NCBI RefSeq assembly: GCF_002139915.1
Contig: NZ_CP018788.1
Coordinates: forward strand, 1,054,001 to 1,118,000
Direction: 5' to 3'
Length of the DNA: 64,000 nucleotides
Origin: Campylobacter devanensis
GTDB taxonomy: Bacteria; Campylobacterota; Campylobacteria; Campylobacterales; Campylobacteraceae
The translations under genes were made by a program, and so were the position numbers. The notes below the pieces were generated by a model. That model saw nothing but the letters and a program-made list of their open reading frames with translations, did not search any database and was not told the origin of the DNA. This document shows positions 30,631 to 39,572 of this stretch, in pieces; within the stretch, counting starts at the first letter, position 1; each line of letters starts with the position of its first letter.

Positions 30631-31148
30631 TCATCAGCCATATCTTGCACACCTTTATCATCTATCCTTTCATAGCTAAAACCTAAATTTGAAAGCTCTT
30701 TTAAGATTATTTTTTCCATTAAATTCGTAGATTTTTTAATCTCATCGCTAAGCTCAAAACTCATTGGAACAATTCTTCTAGGTATTACACCTATTATTTT
30801 AGTTTGCGGTCTATCGCCTACTAAATCCATCATTTCAATAGTTTGAAGCATCTCTACTTCGTGTGCTGAACCAGACCAATTAATGCTCTTTGGCATATCT
30901 TCAAAATCAAAGAAATATACATCTCCTATCTGCCCACCATCAGCATCGATACAATCAACGACTATTAAATAATCGCTATCAGCCATTATCGGAGTTAAAT
31001 GATTTGCTAAAGTACCGCCATCTACAAATTTTAAATTATGTTCTTTGGAGTTAAATTTAAAGTTATTCTCAATCATCTTAACAAAATGAACGCCGACACC
31101 TTCGTCGGCGAACATTACATTTCCTACTCCTAGGATTAAAACACGCAT
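30609..31148 (-). CDS. hydD: Hydrogenase maturation endopeptidase HydD
   Basis: Removes the C-terminal peptide of the HydB precursor after Ni insertion. 179 aa. Ni-sensing residues of the HybD/HyaD family are in place: Glu in GVGNVMFADEGVGVHFV (about E16), Asp in VVDCIDADGG (about D63) and His in GSAHEVEM. It starts immediately after the hydC stop and ends within the start of hydE. Confidence 0.92.
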   Translation of the reverse strand: MRVLILGVGNVMFADEGVGVHFVKMIENNFKFNSKEHNLKFVDGGTLANHLTPIMADSDYLIVVDCIDADGGQIGDVYFFDFEDMPKSINWSGSAHEVEMLQTIEMMDLVGDRPQTKIIGVIPRRIVPMSFELSDEIKKSTNLMEKIILKELSNLGFSYERIDDKGVQDMADEWKKEQF

Positions 31149-31826
31149 CTACTTCTCTTTTGGGAATTTGTAGCCGCTGATTATCGCATCCATAGCACCA
31201 TCTTTGCCTTTTATAGCGTTAAATACAGCCATATAGATATGAACTACCATAAATATAAAGATAATCCACATAGCAATATGGTGAATTTGACGCACATTAG
31301 CAAGTCCTCCCATCCAAGCCTCAATAACTTTCATAGGCGTATAAAGCAACCCGCCAAGTCCTTCATGATATACATTGACATATAAAATCAAGCCAGTTAG
31401 GCAAATCACAAAAAGCACAATATAAAAGAATATATAAGAGGCAAATTGTAGTGGATTATAGGTTCCTTGAATATGGGGATGCTTACCTAAGAATAGATAA
31501 TATTTAATTTGGGCAATCCAAACTTTAATATCTAAAAAATTCTTTACACTCACTCTTTCAATATGGCTTTGCTTATCAAAGAAAAATAGATATATCTTAA
31601 AGATAAAACAACCTATTAGTATAAATCCAGCTATTTGATGCACAGCACGCCATTTAGCGTTCATAAAATTTATAGGCTCACCTGTTATAGCAGGACTTAC
31701 AAAGACATAAGCAAGATAAAATCCGCTCACACTCAAAACCACAATAGATATAGCTCTAATCCAGTGCGTAAGGCGTAATCCTATGCTAAATTCATAATCA
31801 GCGATATGTTTTTTACTATTTTTCAT
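31149..31826 (-). CDS. hydC: [NiFe] hydrogenase cytochrome b subunit
   Basis: Membrane anchor that takes electrons from HydA and reduces menaquinone. 225 aa with four long hydrophobic helices (about 20-43, 62-83, 124-149, 184-206). Histidines fit the two haems b of this family: H20 in GLRLTHWIRA, H64 in WRAVHQIAG, H188 in QIHHIAMWI and H202 in VVHIYMAVF. It lies 10 bases downstream of hydB. Confidence 0.93.
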   Translation of the reverse strand: MKNSKKHIADYEFSIGLRLTHWIRAISIVVLSVSGFYLAYVFVSPAITGEPINFMNAKWRAVHQIAGFILIGCFIFKIYLFFFDKQSHIERVSVKNFLDIKVWIAQIKYYLFLGKHPHIQGTYNPLQFASYIFFYIVLFVICLTGLILYVNVYHEGLGGLLYTPMKVIEAWMGGLANVRQIHHIAMWIIFIFMVVHIYMAVFNAIKGKDGAMDAIISGYKFPKEK

Positions 31827-31836
31827 ATCTGCTCCC

Positions 31837-33558
31837 TTAGATTAAATTCGGATTAACTTTATAGCTACTTAATTCATTGCCTTTTGTATCCATCACATGT
31901 ACAGCACACGCTATACAAGGATCATAAGAGTGAATTTTGCGTATTATCTCTAAAGGCTGTTTTAAATCAGCGATTTTAAGACCAATCAAACAAGCCTCAT
32001 AGCTACCCATTTGACCTTTAGCATCTTTTGGGCTAGCATTCCAAGTAGATGGAACAACAGCTTGCCAATTCTCAATCACTCCATTTTTAATCCTACACCA
32101 GTGGCTTAGCATACCACGAGGCACATTACCGATAAATCTACCTTTATACTCTTTTTTGCTATCTATTTGATATTTAGCACATGTGCTATCATCAACTTTT
32201 AAATTCTCAATTAGATTATTTAGTGCTTTTAAAGCATTATCAGCAATGATTTTTGCCTCAATCATTCTGCATGCAGTTCTACCTAAAGTAGATAAAACAG
32301 CACTTACTGGCAAGCCAGTTTCAGCTAGGAATTTATCCACCACTGGCACTACATTTTTATTGCCTTTAGCGTAATTTATAACTATATTTGCTAGTGGGCC
32401 AACTTGCATAGGCAAGCTATCATATCTTGGGGCTTTAATCCAGCTATATTTACCATCTAAATCAAAGACTTTAGAATCTTCCATTTCGCCCTTAGCATTT
32501 AGAGTTTTAGCATCTTTAAATCCTGTGTAATTTGGCGTAGTATCACCATCATAAGGGTGAAGTGGAGCGTCGTTTTTATACCATGAGCGAGTAGCTTCTT
32601 CGGTGATTTTGCTCTCATCTACTTCAAATACCTTAGATATATCGCCATTTAAGATATAACCACCATCAAATAGATACTCATTAGCACCAATTTGGAAATC
32701 TTGATATGTTAATAAATTTGGGGTTCCTACATCATTTACCACACTTGGTTCATTTGCATAGGCTTTAGCAGCCATTACAAGATCTGGCCAATAAGCACGA
32801 TTGATAAAGTCAGCCATCTCTTGGAATTTCACCATATATTCACCTAATCTTGCTGGGCTTTGAAGATCCATAACGCATGTTACGCCGCCTACAGTTAGGC
32901 TTTGTGGGTGGGGCTGTTTAGCACCAAATACCGCCATAGCTTGAGCTATTGTTCTTTGAAGTCTTAAACACTCTAAATAATGACTTAGAGCAATTAGGTT
33001 TTGCTCTGGAGTAAATTTATAAGTAGAGTGACCCCAATAAGCATTAGCAAATGGCCCAAGGTTGCCTTTTTCTACGAATTTTTTTACTTTATCTTGAACT
33101 AATTTTAACTGATCTGCGCCACATGCATATGGAGTATCGCAATATTTAAATGCCTCTTCGCTAGCCTTTTTCGGATCAGCACTAAGAGCACTTACCACAT
33201 CAACAAAATCAAGCGCATGAAGTTGATAAAAATGCACCGGATGATCATGTAAAAATAGAGCCGCATTCATAAGTGTTCTAGTGAGTTTGGCATTAAGTGG
33301 TGGGACGATACCAAGAGCATTTTCTACAGCTTCAATTCCCGCTCTATAGTGCGAAAATGTACAAACACCGCAAATTCTTTGTGTCATAAATCCAGCATCT
33401 CTGGGATCTCTACCTTTTACAATTACCTCAATACCACGCCAAAGAGTTGAGCCACTATAAGCCTCTTTAACTACATTATTTTCATCTACGATTACTTCTA
33501 CACGAAGATGGCCTTCAATTCTTGTAATAGGATCTACTACTATTCTTTGTTCGCTCAT
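31837..33558 (-). CDS. hydB: [NiFe] uptake hydrogenase large subunit
   Basis: Holds the NiFe(CN)2CO active site and oxidises H2 in the periplasm. 573 aa. L1 motif RICGVCTFSHYRAG (about 62-75) and C-terminal L2 motif DPCIACAVH supply the four Ni cysteines. After the conserved His comes a short tail (VMDTKGNELSSYKVNPNLI) that HydD would cleave. It has no signal peptide, as expected for export in complex with HydA through Tat. It follows hydA after 3 bases. Confidence 0.97.
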   Translation of the reverse strand: MSEQRIVVDPITRIEGHLRVEVIVDENNVVKEAYSGSTLWRGIEVIVKGRDPRDAGFMTQRICGVCTFSHYRAGIEAVENALGIVPPLNAKLTRTLMNAALFLHDHPVHFYQLHALDFVDVVSALSADPKKASEEAFKYCDTPYACGADQLKLVQDKVKKFVEKGNLGPFANAYWGHSTYKFTPEQNLIALSHYLECLRLQRTIAQAMAVFGAKQPHPQSLTVGGVTCVMDLQSPARLGEYMVKFQEMADFINRAYWPDLVMAAKAYANEPSVVNDVGTPNLLTYQDFQIGANEYLFDGGYILNGDISKVFEVDESKITEEATRSWYKNDAPLHPYDGDTTPNYTGFKDAKTLNAKGEMEDSKVFDLDGKYSWIKAPRYDSLPMQVGPLANIVINYAKGNKNVVPVVDKFLAETGLPVSAVLSTLGRTACRMIEAKIIADNALKALNNLIENLKVDDSTCAKYQIDSKKEYKGRFIGNVPRGMLSHWCRIKNGVIENWQAVVPSTWNASPKDAKGQMGSYEACLIGLKIADLKQPLEIIRKIHSYDPCIACAVHVMDTKGNELSSYKVNPNLI

Positions 33559-33561
33559 ATT

Positions 33562-34713
33562 TTACTCCTTCTCTTTTGTTGCAGTAGCGATAAGTGCGTG
33601 AGCTGCGACAGCTACACCTGTGATTGCTAATACACCTATACCAATTTTATCACTTATTGCATCAGCACCAAGCCCATCAAATACAGTATGATATAATCTA
33701 TCGCCTAATGGCACTTCAAATGGCCCCATCTGATCCCAAAAATCTGGCTCAGAACAGCCGATACAGCCGTGACCTGCTTGGATTGGCCAACTAGTATGTT
33801 GATTAAATCTCTCACGAGAGCAGTTATTAAATGTATATGGACCTTTACAACCTACTTTATATAGACAATATCCATCTTTTGCACCTTGATCGCCAAATTC
33901 TTGTACAAATTCACCAGCATCAAATCTACCGCGTCTTTCGCATAGATCGTGAATTCTAAGCCCATAAGCCCATTTTGGTCTATTATATACATCAAGCGCT
34001 GGAAGTGTGCCAAATAGTAAGAAATTTAAGACATTACCAACGATATTTTTTTCACTTGGCGGACAGCCTGGGACATTGATTACTGGTTTATTTGTAATCT
34101 TATGAAGTGGTTTTGCGTTTGTAGGATTTGGAGCTGCAGCTTGAATACCGCCAAAACTAGAGCATGTACCAATAGCAAAGATAGCAAGAGCATTATCACT
34201 AGCGTGGATAGCGTGTTCTCTACCTGTCGTGCCTTTTGAGCCTACTGTTAAATAAAAGGCGCTATCACCATCTGGAATTCCCCCTTCTACCATTAAGACA
34301 TATTTACCTTTATACTTTTGTATAGCTTGTTCTAAATTCTCTTCAGCTTGCCAACCAGAAGCTGCCATAACTGTCTCATGATACTCTAAGCTAATATAAT
34401 CAAAAATTAAACTATCAATGGTTGGAGCATCACTTCTTAAAAGACTCTCGCTACAGCCGGTACATTCAGCCATATGGAGCCAAATCACAGGCAATCTATC
34501 GCTAAGCTCAGCTGCTTGAGCTACCATAGGTGCAAAACTAGCCGGCAAGGCCATAAGAGCAGTCATCGCTCCAGCCCATTTCATAAAATCTCTACGAGTA
34601 AAGCCATGTTCATTTAAAACATCCATAATAGAGCTATTTGCTTTCATTTTTGGAAGTTTGGCTAACTCTGATAGCCTATTTTGTATGGTGGTTATATTAT
34701 GATTATCTACCAT
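33562..34713 (-). CDS. hydA: [NiFe] uptake hydrogenase small subunit, Tat-exported
   Basis: Electron-transfer subunit with three Fe-S clusters. 383 aa. A long Tat signal peptide has RRDFMKWAGAMTALMALP (about 39-56), cleaved near AQA (about 67). Cluster cysteines are visible in AECTGCSESLLR, IGTCSSFGG, PGCPPSE, CKGPYTFNNC and GHGCIGCSEPDFWD. A C-terminal hydrophobic helix (about 352-378) anchors it to the membrane next to HydC. It is the first gene of an 11-gene maturation block. The ATG is behind AAAGGGGAA. Confidence 0.97.
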   Translation of the reverse strand: MVDNHNITTIQNRLSELAKLPKMKANSSIMDVLNEHGFTRRDFMKWAGAMTALMALPASFAPMVAQAAELSDRLPVIWLHMAECTGCSESLLRSDAPTIDSLIFDYISLEYHETVMAASGWQAEENLEQAIQKYKGKYVLMVEGGIPDGDSAFYLTVGSKGTTGREHAIHASDNALAIFAIGTCSSFGGIQAAAPNPTNAKPLHKITNKPVINVPGCPPSEKNIVGNVLNFLLFGTLPALDVYNRPKWAYGLRIHDLCERRGRFDAGEFVQEFGDQGAKDGYCLYKVGCKGPYTFNNCSRERFNQHTSWPIQAGHGCIGCSEPDFWDQMGPFEVPLGDRLYHTVFDGLGADAISDKIGIGVLAITGVAVAAHALIATATKEKE

Positions 34714-35249
34714 AAATTTCCCCTTTAATTGAGATTAAATTTATCTTAAAATAAATTCTTTACCTGTTATTTTACTATCATTTAACTTAATAAATTTGAT
34801 AAATCAAAATTAAATTTTAATTTTAAAGTTAAATTAATACAAATGGGCTAAAATCGGCTATTTTGCTACAAATTTAGGACTAAATAGGCAGTTTTTATTG
34901 CAAATTTAAAAAAACAAAAAATTAATTATACAAACTTTATCCCAGTTAAATTGAAGTATTAAATTCACTATTTAAATTTTATATATTAATAAAATTAACA
35001 ATACATATACATAAGATCATTGGTACTGTTATAATTATTAGGCTATTTTTCATCACATTTGTAAGACTGCATAAAACAAAAAACAAATCACTGTAAATAT
35101 CTAAAGCCAAATATTATTAATTTCATACTTACTAAACATAGGTCATCAAAACTATTATTATAATTAGGCACACATAAATCTAAAAAATAATATAAAAGAA
35201 AGTTATTTAAAAATTAAAGAGAGCATAACCCTCTTTAATTTGGATAAAT
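34714..35249. other. Long AT-rich gap upstream of hydA
   Basis: 536 bases without a credible ORF or tRNA. The end next to 35250 holds a terminator. The rest is presumably the promoter/regulatory region of the hydrogenase operon plus decayed sequence. I see no confident -10/-35, no clear operator and no riboswitch-like structure. Confidence 0.5.
35211..35241 (-). terminator. Terminator of the small motility-like gene
   Basis: An 11-bp perfect stem AAATTAAAGAG / CTCTTTAATTT with a 9-base loop lies just downstream (minus strand) of the gene at 35250-35474. Confidence 0.6.
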
Positions 35250-35474
35250 TCAAGCATAAATATCTAGCTTGCCAAGCTTTAAAGCCTCATTTTGAATAAA
35301 TTGTGTAGGATTAGTTATTCTTGTAGGTGCTTCTATGTTTGGAGTTTGCATATTATCTGCTGTTTGACCAAACAGTTTTGCCATCATATTTTGTTCGACA
35401 TCGATTGACTTTTTTAGCACCATTGTGCTAGCTACTAAACTAGCCTCTGCACTTCCACTCATACCTGCTAACAT
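35250..35474 (-). CDS. Small putative motility protein (YjfB-like), sigma28-type promoter
   Basis: 74 aa, no signal peptide. It has a helix with the pattern SLVASTMVLKKSIDVEQNMMAKLF, then a Pro/Thr/Asn-rich tail. The 'A..VLKKS.D....' stretch is reminiscent of the small YjfB putative motility family. This is a weak match by eye. Support comes from upstream, where CCGATAT with a TAAAATTT -35-like element resembles the flagellar sigma28 (FliA) promoter. AAGGAG precedes the ATG by 6 bases. It is monocistronic with its own terminator and lies just downstream of metI. Confidence 0.5.
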   Translation of the reverse strand: MLAGMSGSAEASLVASTMVLKKSIDVEQNMMAKLFGQTADNMQTPNIEAPTRITNPTQFIQNEALKLGKLDIYA

Positions 35475-35504
35475 TTTTAACTCCTTAAAATTTAGATATA
35501 TATA

Positions 35505-35528
35505 ATATCGGATAAAAATTAAATTTTA
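35505..35528 (-). promoter_or_regulatory. Candidate sigma28 (FliA) promoter
   Basis: On the minus strand TAAAATTT (35528-35521), ten bases, then CGATAT (35510-35505) precede the small motility-like gene by about 30 bases. This resembles the Campylobacter flagellar sigma28 consensus (TAAAGTTT / CGATWT), although the spacing is a little short. It overlaps the end of metI. Confidence 0.45.
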
Positions 35529-36170
35529 TTACTTTTTTGTTATTTTATATAAAAAATTTCCGCTACTTTGGATTATTTGAACCATTACTATCAAGATAAT
35601 TACCGTATATGTCATAATATCTGGGCGAAATCTTTGAAATCCATATCTCATAGCTACATCGCCAAGGCCGCCACCGCCAACGGCGCCCGCCATAGCGGTA
35701 AATCCGATCACAACTATAAGAGTAAGCGTGATAGCATTTATAATGCTTGGCAACGCTTCTATAAATATAACCTTAAATATTATCTGCGTTTTGGTGGCTC
35801 CATAGCTTAATGCTGCTTCTATAATGCTACTATCTACTTCATTCATCGCATTTTCGATTAATCTAGCGATAAATGGCGCTGAGCCGATAGTGAGCGGGAC
35901 TATGGCTGCTGTCGTGCCAATACTGGTGCCAACTATAAATTTAGTTAATGGAAACAAGACAATTATAAGAATTATAAATGGAAAGCTTCTAAGTGTATTG
36001 ACTGCGATATCTAGAGTATTATAAATGGCTCTATTTGGTTTTAGGCCATTTATAGAGGTTATAACTAAGATTATAGCTAGTCCAAGTCCTATAATAAAAG
36101 CCAAAAGCGTAGATACAAAAGCCATATATAAGGTATCAATCGTGGCTTCAAAAAGCAATTTTGATATCAT
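35529..36170 (-). CDS. metI: D-/L-methionine ABC transporter permease
   Basis: Inner-membrane permease of the MetNIQ importer. 213 aa, five membrane helices, and the binding-protein-dependent transport signature ([26 protein letters not shown]) that couples to MetN. Overlaps metN by 4 bases. The substrate-binding partner metQ is not adjacent but lies about 8 kb away at 44934. Confidence 0.92.
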   Translation of the reverse strand: MISKLLFEATIDTLYMAFVSTLLAFIIGLGLAIILVITSINGLKPNRAIYNTLDIAVNTLRSFPFIILIIVLFPLTKFIVGTSIGTTAAIVPLTIGSAPFIARLIENAMNEVDSSIIEAALSYGATKTQIIFKVIFIEALPSIINAITLTLIVVIGFTAMAGAVGGGGLGDVAMRYGFQRFRPDIMTYTVIILIVMVQIIQSSGNFLYKITKK

Positions 36171-37135
36171 TTACTCTCCTTTATAATCTCATATAGAGCG
36201 CCTGAATTTTTGATGAATTCTTCTACTTTAAGCTCATATTTTGGTTCTACATTGATAACTAAGCTACCAAGAACGCTACCACCTAGCTTTTCTAATTTTC
36301 CCCAAACTATGTTAAAATCAATATCAAGCTCTCTAGCCATATTGGTTATGATACTATGCATCGCTACATTTGGCGGGAAAAAGATTTTGATATTTACGCC
36401 AGTATTTGGCAAAATCTCCTCTTCGCCTAGGAAGTTTTTCATATTTTTATTAGGATTTAAAAATAGCTCTACAATTGAGCCTGAATTTGTGATTAAGCCT
36501 TGTTCGAGTAAAATAGCTCGATTGGCTATGTTTTTTACAACCTCCATTTCGTGTGTGACTAGCACGATTGTGATGCCAAGGCGCTCATTTATCTCTTTAA
36601 GTAGGCTTAAAATTTGCTTTGTGGTGTTTGGATCTAGCGCACTTGTGGCTTCATCGCTTAATAATATTTTTGGACTAAGTGCCAAAGCCCTAGCTATAGC
36701 AACTCTTTGCTTTTGGCCGCCACTTAGCTGACTTGGATAGTTTCTAGATTTATCTTTTAATCCTATTAGCTCCAAAAGCTCATCAACACGGATTTTTATA
36801 GCTTTTTCATCATAGCCCCACACACGCAGTGGCATAGCGATATTATCAAAAACCGTTTTTCTACTCATTAAAGCAAAGTGTTGAAATATCATACCGATAT
36901 CTTTTCTAAGCTCTCTAAGACCTTGCTCATTTAGTTGCGAAATTTCTTTATCAAATACTTTTAGACTGCCATCTTGATAATCTTCCAGCCCATTAATGCA
37001 GCGTAAAAGCGTGCTTTTTCCAGCTCCGCTATGACCGACGATAGCGAAGATTTCACCTTTTTTGATATGAGCTGAAATTCCACTTAAAACTTCATTTTTG
37101 CCGTAACTTTTGCTTAAATTATTTATTTCTATCAT
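36167..37135 (-). CDS. metN: Methionine ABC transporter ATP-binding protein
   Basis: 322 aa. Walker [10 protein letters not shown] (about 34-42), signature [16 protein letters not shown], Walker [14 protein letters not shown], switch His in LVTHEM. A C-terminal NIL/ACT-like domain (about 245-320) would bind methionine and trans-inhibit transport, which is diagnostic for MetN. It precedes metI in an operon. The upstream gene (37149-39551) ends 13 bases away on the same strand and may drive it. Confidence 0.93.
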   Translation of the reverse strand: MIEINNLSKSYGKNEVLSGISAHIKKGEIFAIVGHSGAGKSTLLRCINGLEDYQDGSLKVFDKEISQLNEQGLRELRKDIGMIFQHFALMSRKTVFDNIAMPLRVWGYDEKAIKIRVDELLELIGLKDKSRNYPSQLSGGQKQRVAIARALALSPKILLSDEATSALDPNTTKQILSLLKEINERLGITIVLVTHEMEVVKNIANRAILLEQGLITNSGSIVELFLNPNKNMKNFLGEEEILPNTGVNIKIFFPPNVAMHSIITNMARELDIDFNIVWGKLEKLGGSVLGSLVINVEPKYELKVEEFIKNSGALYEIIKESK

Positions 37136-37148
37136 TAATTATCTCTTT

Positions 37149-39551
37149 TCATATAGGAACTATTGAGTTTTTTCTAGCTGTTTTTGTTAGTGAGTAAAGG
37201 CATAAAAGTAAAATTATAGAATACACAAGCGAGCTTGATTTTATTCCATTTACTAAATACTCTTGATAGTATTTTGTTACTTTTAGATTATTTATTGTGG
37301 TATTCAGCTCATTGTTGGCAATATTTATTTCTTTTAGATTTTGTTTTATTAGCTCTTTTGCGTTTATTATTTCTGCATTTGTTATGGTGTTTAAATCTAT
37401 TATTTCTTTATGCACTTCTGTAAGATTTAAATCTGTGCTATTTTTTAACAAATTTGAAATTTTTATAATTTCACTAGCATTTAAATCATTTAGTTTTTTC
37501 TCAAAGTAGTTTTTTGATAGTATCTCATTGCTTTTAAATACACCTACAAAAGGATTTATCAGCTGTGGAGATAGATATAGCACAAAAGCGACAATAACCC
37601 AAGCAAGACATCTAAAAACCCAAACAAGATATTTAAAAACCGATAAGATCAAATTTTTATCTTTTATTTTACGCAGATATATTTCTTCTAATGAGTATGA
37701 AAAAAATATAGCTAAACAAAAATAAATAGAAATTATTAATGGTATAGTTATTTCATACAATAAAGCATAATTTTTGTATGTGTCTGAGAAAAAATAAAAG
37801 ATTGATGATAATGCCGGAATTGTGAAAAAACAAAAAAACAAGAATGCAAACAGTATTCTTCCTTTATGTTCATTGTTATAAAAACATAAAGATAAAAGTA
37901 AAAATATAATTACTAATAATAGTAGCCATCTAGCTAAATTTAGATAATAAGGTTTTATAAATAATGTCGCAATAATAAATATAACAAAAGGAATAATATA
38001 AATTAGAGATTTGTATGTATACTTATAATATATTAAATTATAACCTATAACTATTATTGTCAAACAAATTAAAACAAGAGTTAGTCCTGAAAAAACATCC
38101 TGGCTAATGTTTTTGCTAATAAATCTAGATTCTCCAAAAAATGTAGCTGTATATATATCCACAAAAACAAAACTACAAACAGCATAGACAACTATACAAA
38201 ACACAGTAAAATTTAAAATTTTTAAAAAATTCGTATGGTGGTCGCTAGTAATTCTATAAATTTTTAAAAGCAAGCTATCTATAAAAGTAGAAAAATTCTT
38301 ATTTTCTTTTTCTAATTCTAACTCCTTACAATATAACTCAGCTTTGTGAAATTTCTGTGCGTCTAGTTGATCGTTTTTTTGTATTAAAACATTTTTGATA
38401 GCACGAAAAGAATCTTTTATATTTCTTATTGTTTCTAATTTTTCTTCTTCTGTTTTAATTTCGCTATAAACTTCATCTACTATTTTTTTTACATCTTCAA
38501 ATTCTATATTGCCGTTTTCTCCCCAAGTAGCGTTGTTTATATTTAGAATTCCTTTAAAATCACCTGGGCTAAAATTTGGTATCACATTAAATTTTGTCCT
38601 ATAAAAAGATGCTGTCTTTTCAAACACACAAAGATGAAAAGCCACAAATTCATTAAAATAGCTATCATCAAAATAAACATTATCTTTAAAATGTATCTCT
38701 GAAAAATCAAAAAAATCATCTCGACTAAGTCCATTGAACTCACAATTTTTAAAAGAAACTTTTTTTTCAAAAGTAGATTTGCTAAAATCAGCTTTATTAT
38801 CAAATGTAAAATTATCAAAATTAACTTCTGCATCAAATACAGAATGTTTAAAAGTTATAACATCATGAAACTTTACTTCTTTAAAACTTAAACTATTATC
38901 AGTGGAAACTTTATTTTCAATAAATTTACAATTCTCAAAGTTAAGCTGTTTTTTAAACTCACATTCATAGCAACGAATATTTTTGTTAAATATAGAATGA
39001 TTAAAATCTACTTTATCTTCAAATACCACTTTCTCAAAGTGGACTTCTTCCTCAAATATCTTTCCTATCAATTCCACTTTATTATTAAAAGTAAAATTTG
39101 ATATTTTTATTTTATTTTGATATTTTTTTTCTTCATTTCCATAAAGTTGTAAATCTGATTTATAAAAACATTCTTTAAAAGTGTTATTACTAGCAAATTC
39201 TAAAAAATTATCTATATTTTCAAAGCTACATCCCAAAAATTGAGAACTAGACATTATGTTTAAATTATTATTATCAAATACGCAATTTTTAAACTCACAA
39301 TATCCTAGAAGTCTTATTTTTTCAAAAAAAAATTTATTTTTAAAAGAACAGTTTTCAAACTTGCCGCCTACATTTAGAAAAATTTTTATATTATCTTCAA
39401 ATAAAAGATGGAAATTATCAGGTATTTCTTTAACATCTACTCTGACTTTTATATAATATTTTATATTATCATGATCTCCACTTGGATATGTTACTTGAAT
39501 TTCTTCAGTCGCTACCCCAAAAATATTAGCTAAATATTCTTGCTTTTCCAT
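37149..39551 (-). CDS. Large membrane protein with N-terminal pentapeptide-like repeats
   Basis: 800 aa. Residues about 40-340 are a run of five-residue-periodic repeats (F.. ..F pattern such as FENCSFKNK, FEKVVFEDKVDFNHSIFN, FDNKADFSKSTFEKKVSFKNCEF), predicting a right-handed quadrilateral beta-helix. A charged helical linker (about 350-425, ETIRNIKDSFRAIKNVLIQKNDQLDAQ split over helices) follows, then about seven membrane helices between 435 and 680, a helical stretch, and a last helix near 770-790. The order repeat domain - helical linker - membrane domain resembles pentapeptide-repeat ion-transport-like proteins of Campylobacterota. It is more AT-rich than its neighbours (many AAA/TTT/AAT codons), suggesting acquisition. 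It sits between valS and metNI on the same strand. Function unknown. Confidence 0.65.
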   Translation of the reverse strand: MEKQEYLANIFGVATEEIQVTYPSGDHDNIKYYIKVRVDVKEIPDNFHLLFEDNIKIFLNVGGKFENCSFKNKFFFEKIRLLGYCEFKNCVFDNNNLNIMSSSQFLGCSFENIDNFLEFASNNTFKECFYKSDLQLYGNEEKKYQNKIKISNFTFNNKVELIGKIFEEEVHFEKVVFEDKVDFNHSIFNKNIRCYECEFKKQLNFENCKFIENKVSTDNSLSFKEVKFHDVITFKHSVFDAEVNFDNFTFDNKADFSKSTFEKKVSFKNCEFNGLSRDDFFDFSEIHFKDNVYFDDSYFNEFVAFHLCVFEKTASFYRTKFNVIPNFSPGDFKGILNINNATWGENGNIEFEDVKKIVDEVYSEIKTEEEKLETIRNIKDSFRAIKNVLIQKNDQLDAQKFHKAELYCKELELEKENKNFSTFIDSLLLKIYRITSDHHTNFLKILNFTVFCIVVYAVCSFVFVDIYTATFFGESRFISKNISQDVFSGLTLVLICLTIIVIGYNLIYYKYTYKSLIYIIPFVIFIIATLFIKPYYLNLARWLLLLVIIFLLLSLCFYNNEHKGRILFAFLFFCFFTIPALSSIFYFFSDTYKNYALLYEITIPLIISIYFCLAIFFSYSLEEIYLRKIKDKNLILSVFKYLVWVFRCLAWVIVAFVLYLSPQLINPFVGVFKSNEILSKNYFEKKLNDLNASEIIKISNLLKNSTDLNLTEVHKEIIDLNTITNAEIINAKELIKQNLKEINIANNELNTTINNLKVTKYYQEYLVNGIKSSSLVYSIILLLCLYSLTKTARKNSIVPI

Positions 39552-39572
39552 CTTACTTATATTCTTTTTATC

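Noticed and set aside
36210-36731. 173-codon open frame on the plus strand
   Set aside because: Antisense to metN, with no ribosome-binding site and no recognisable domain.
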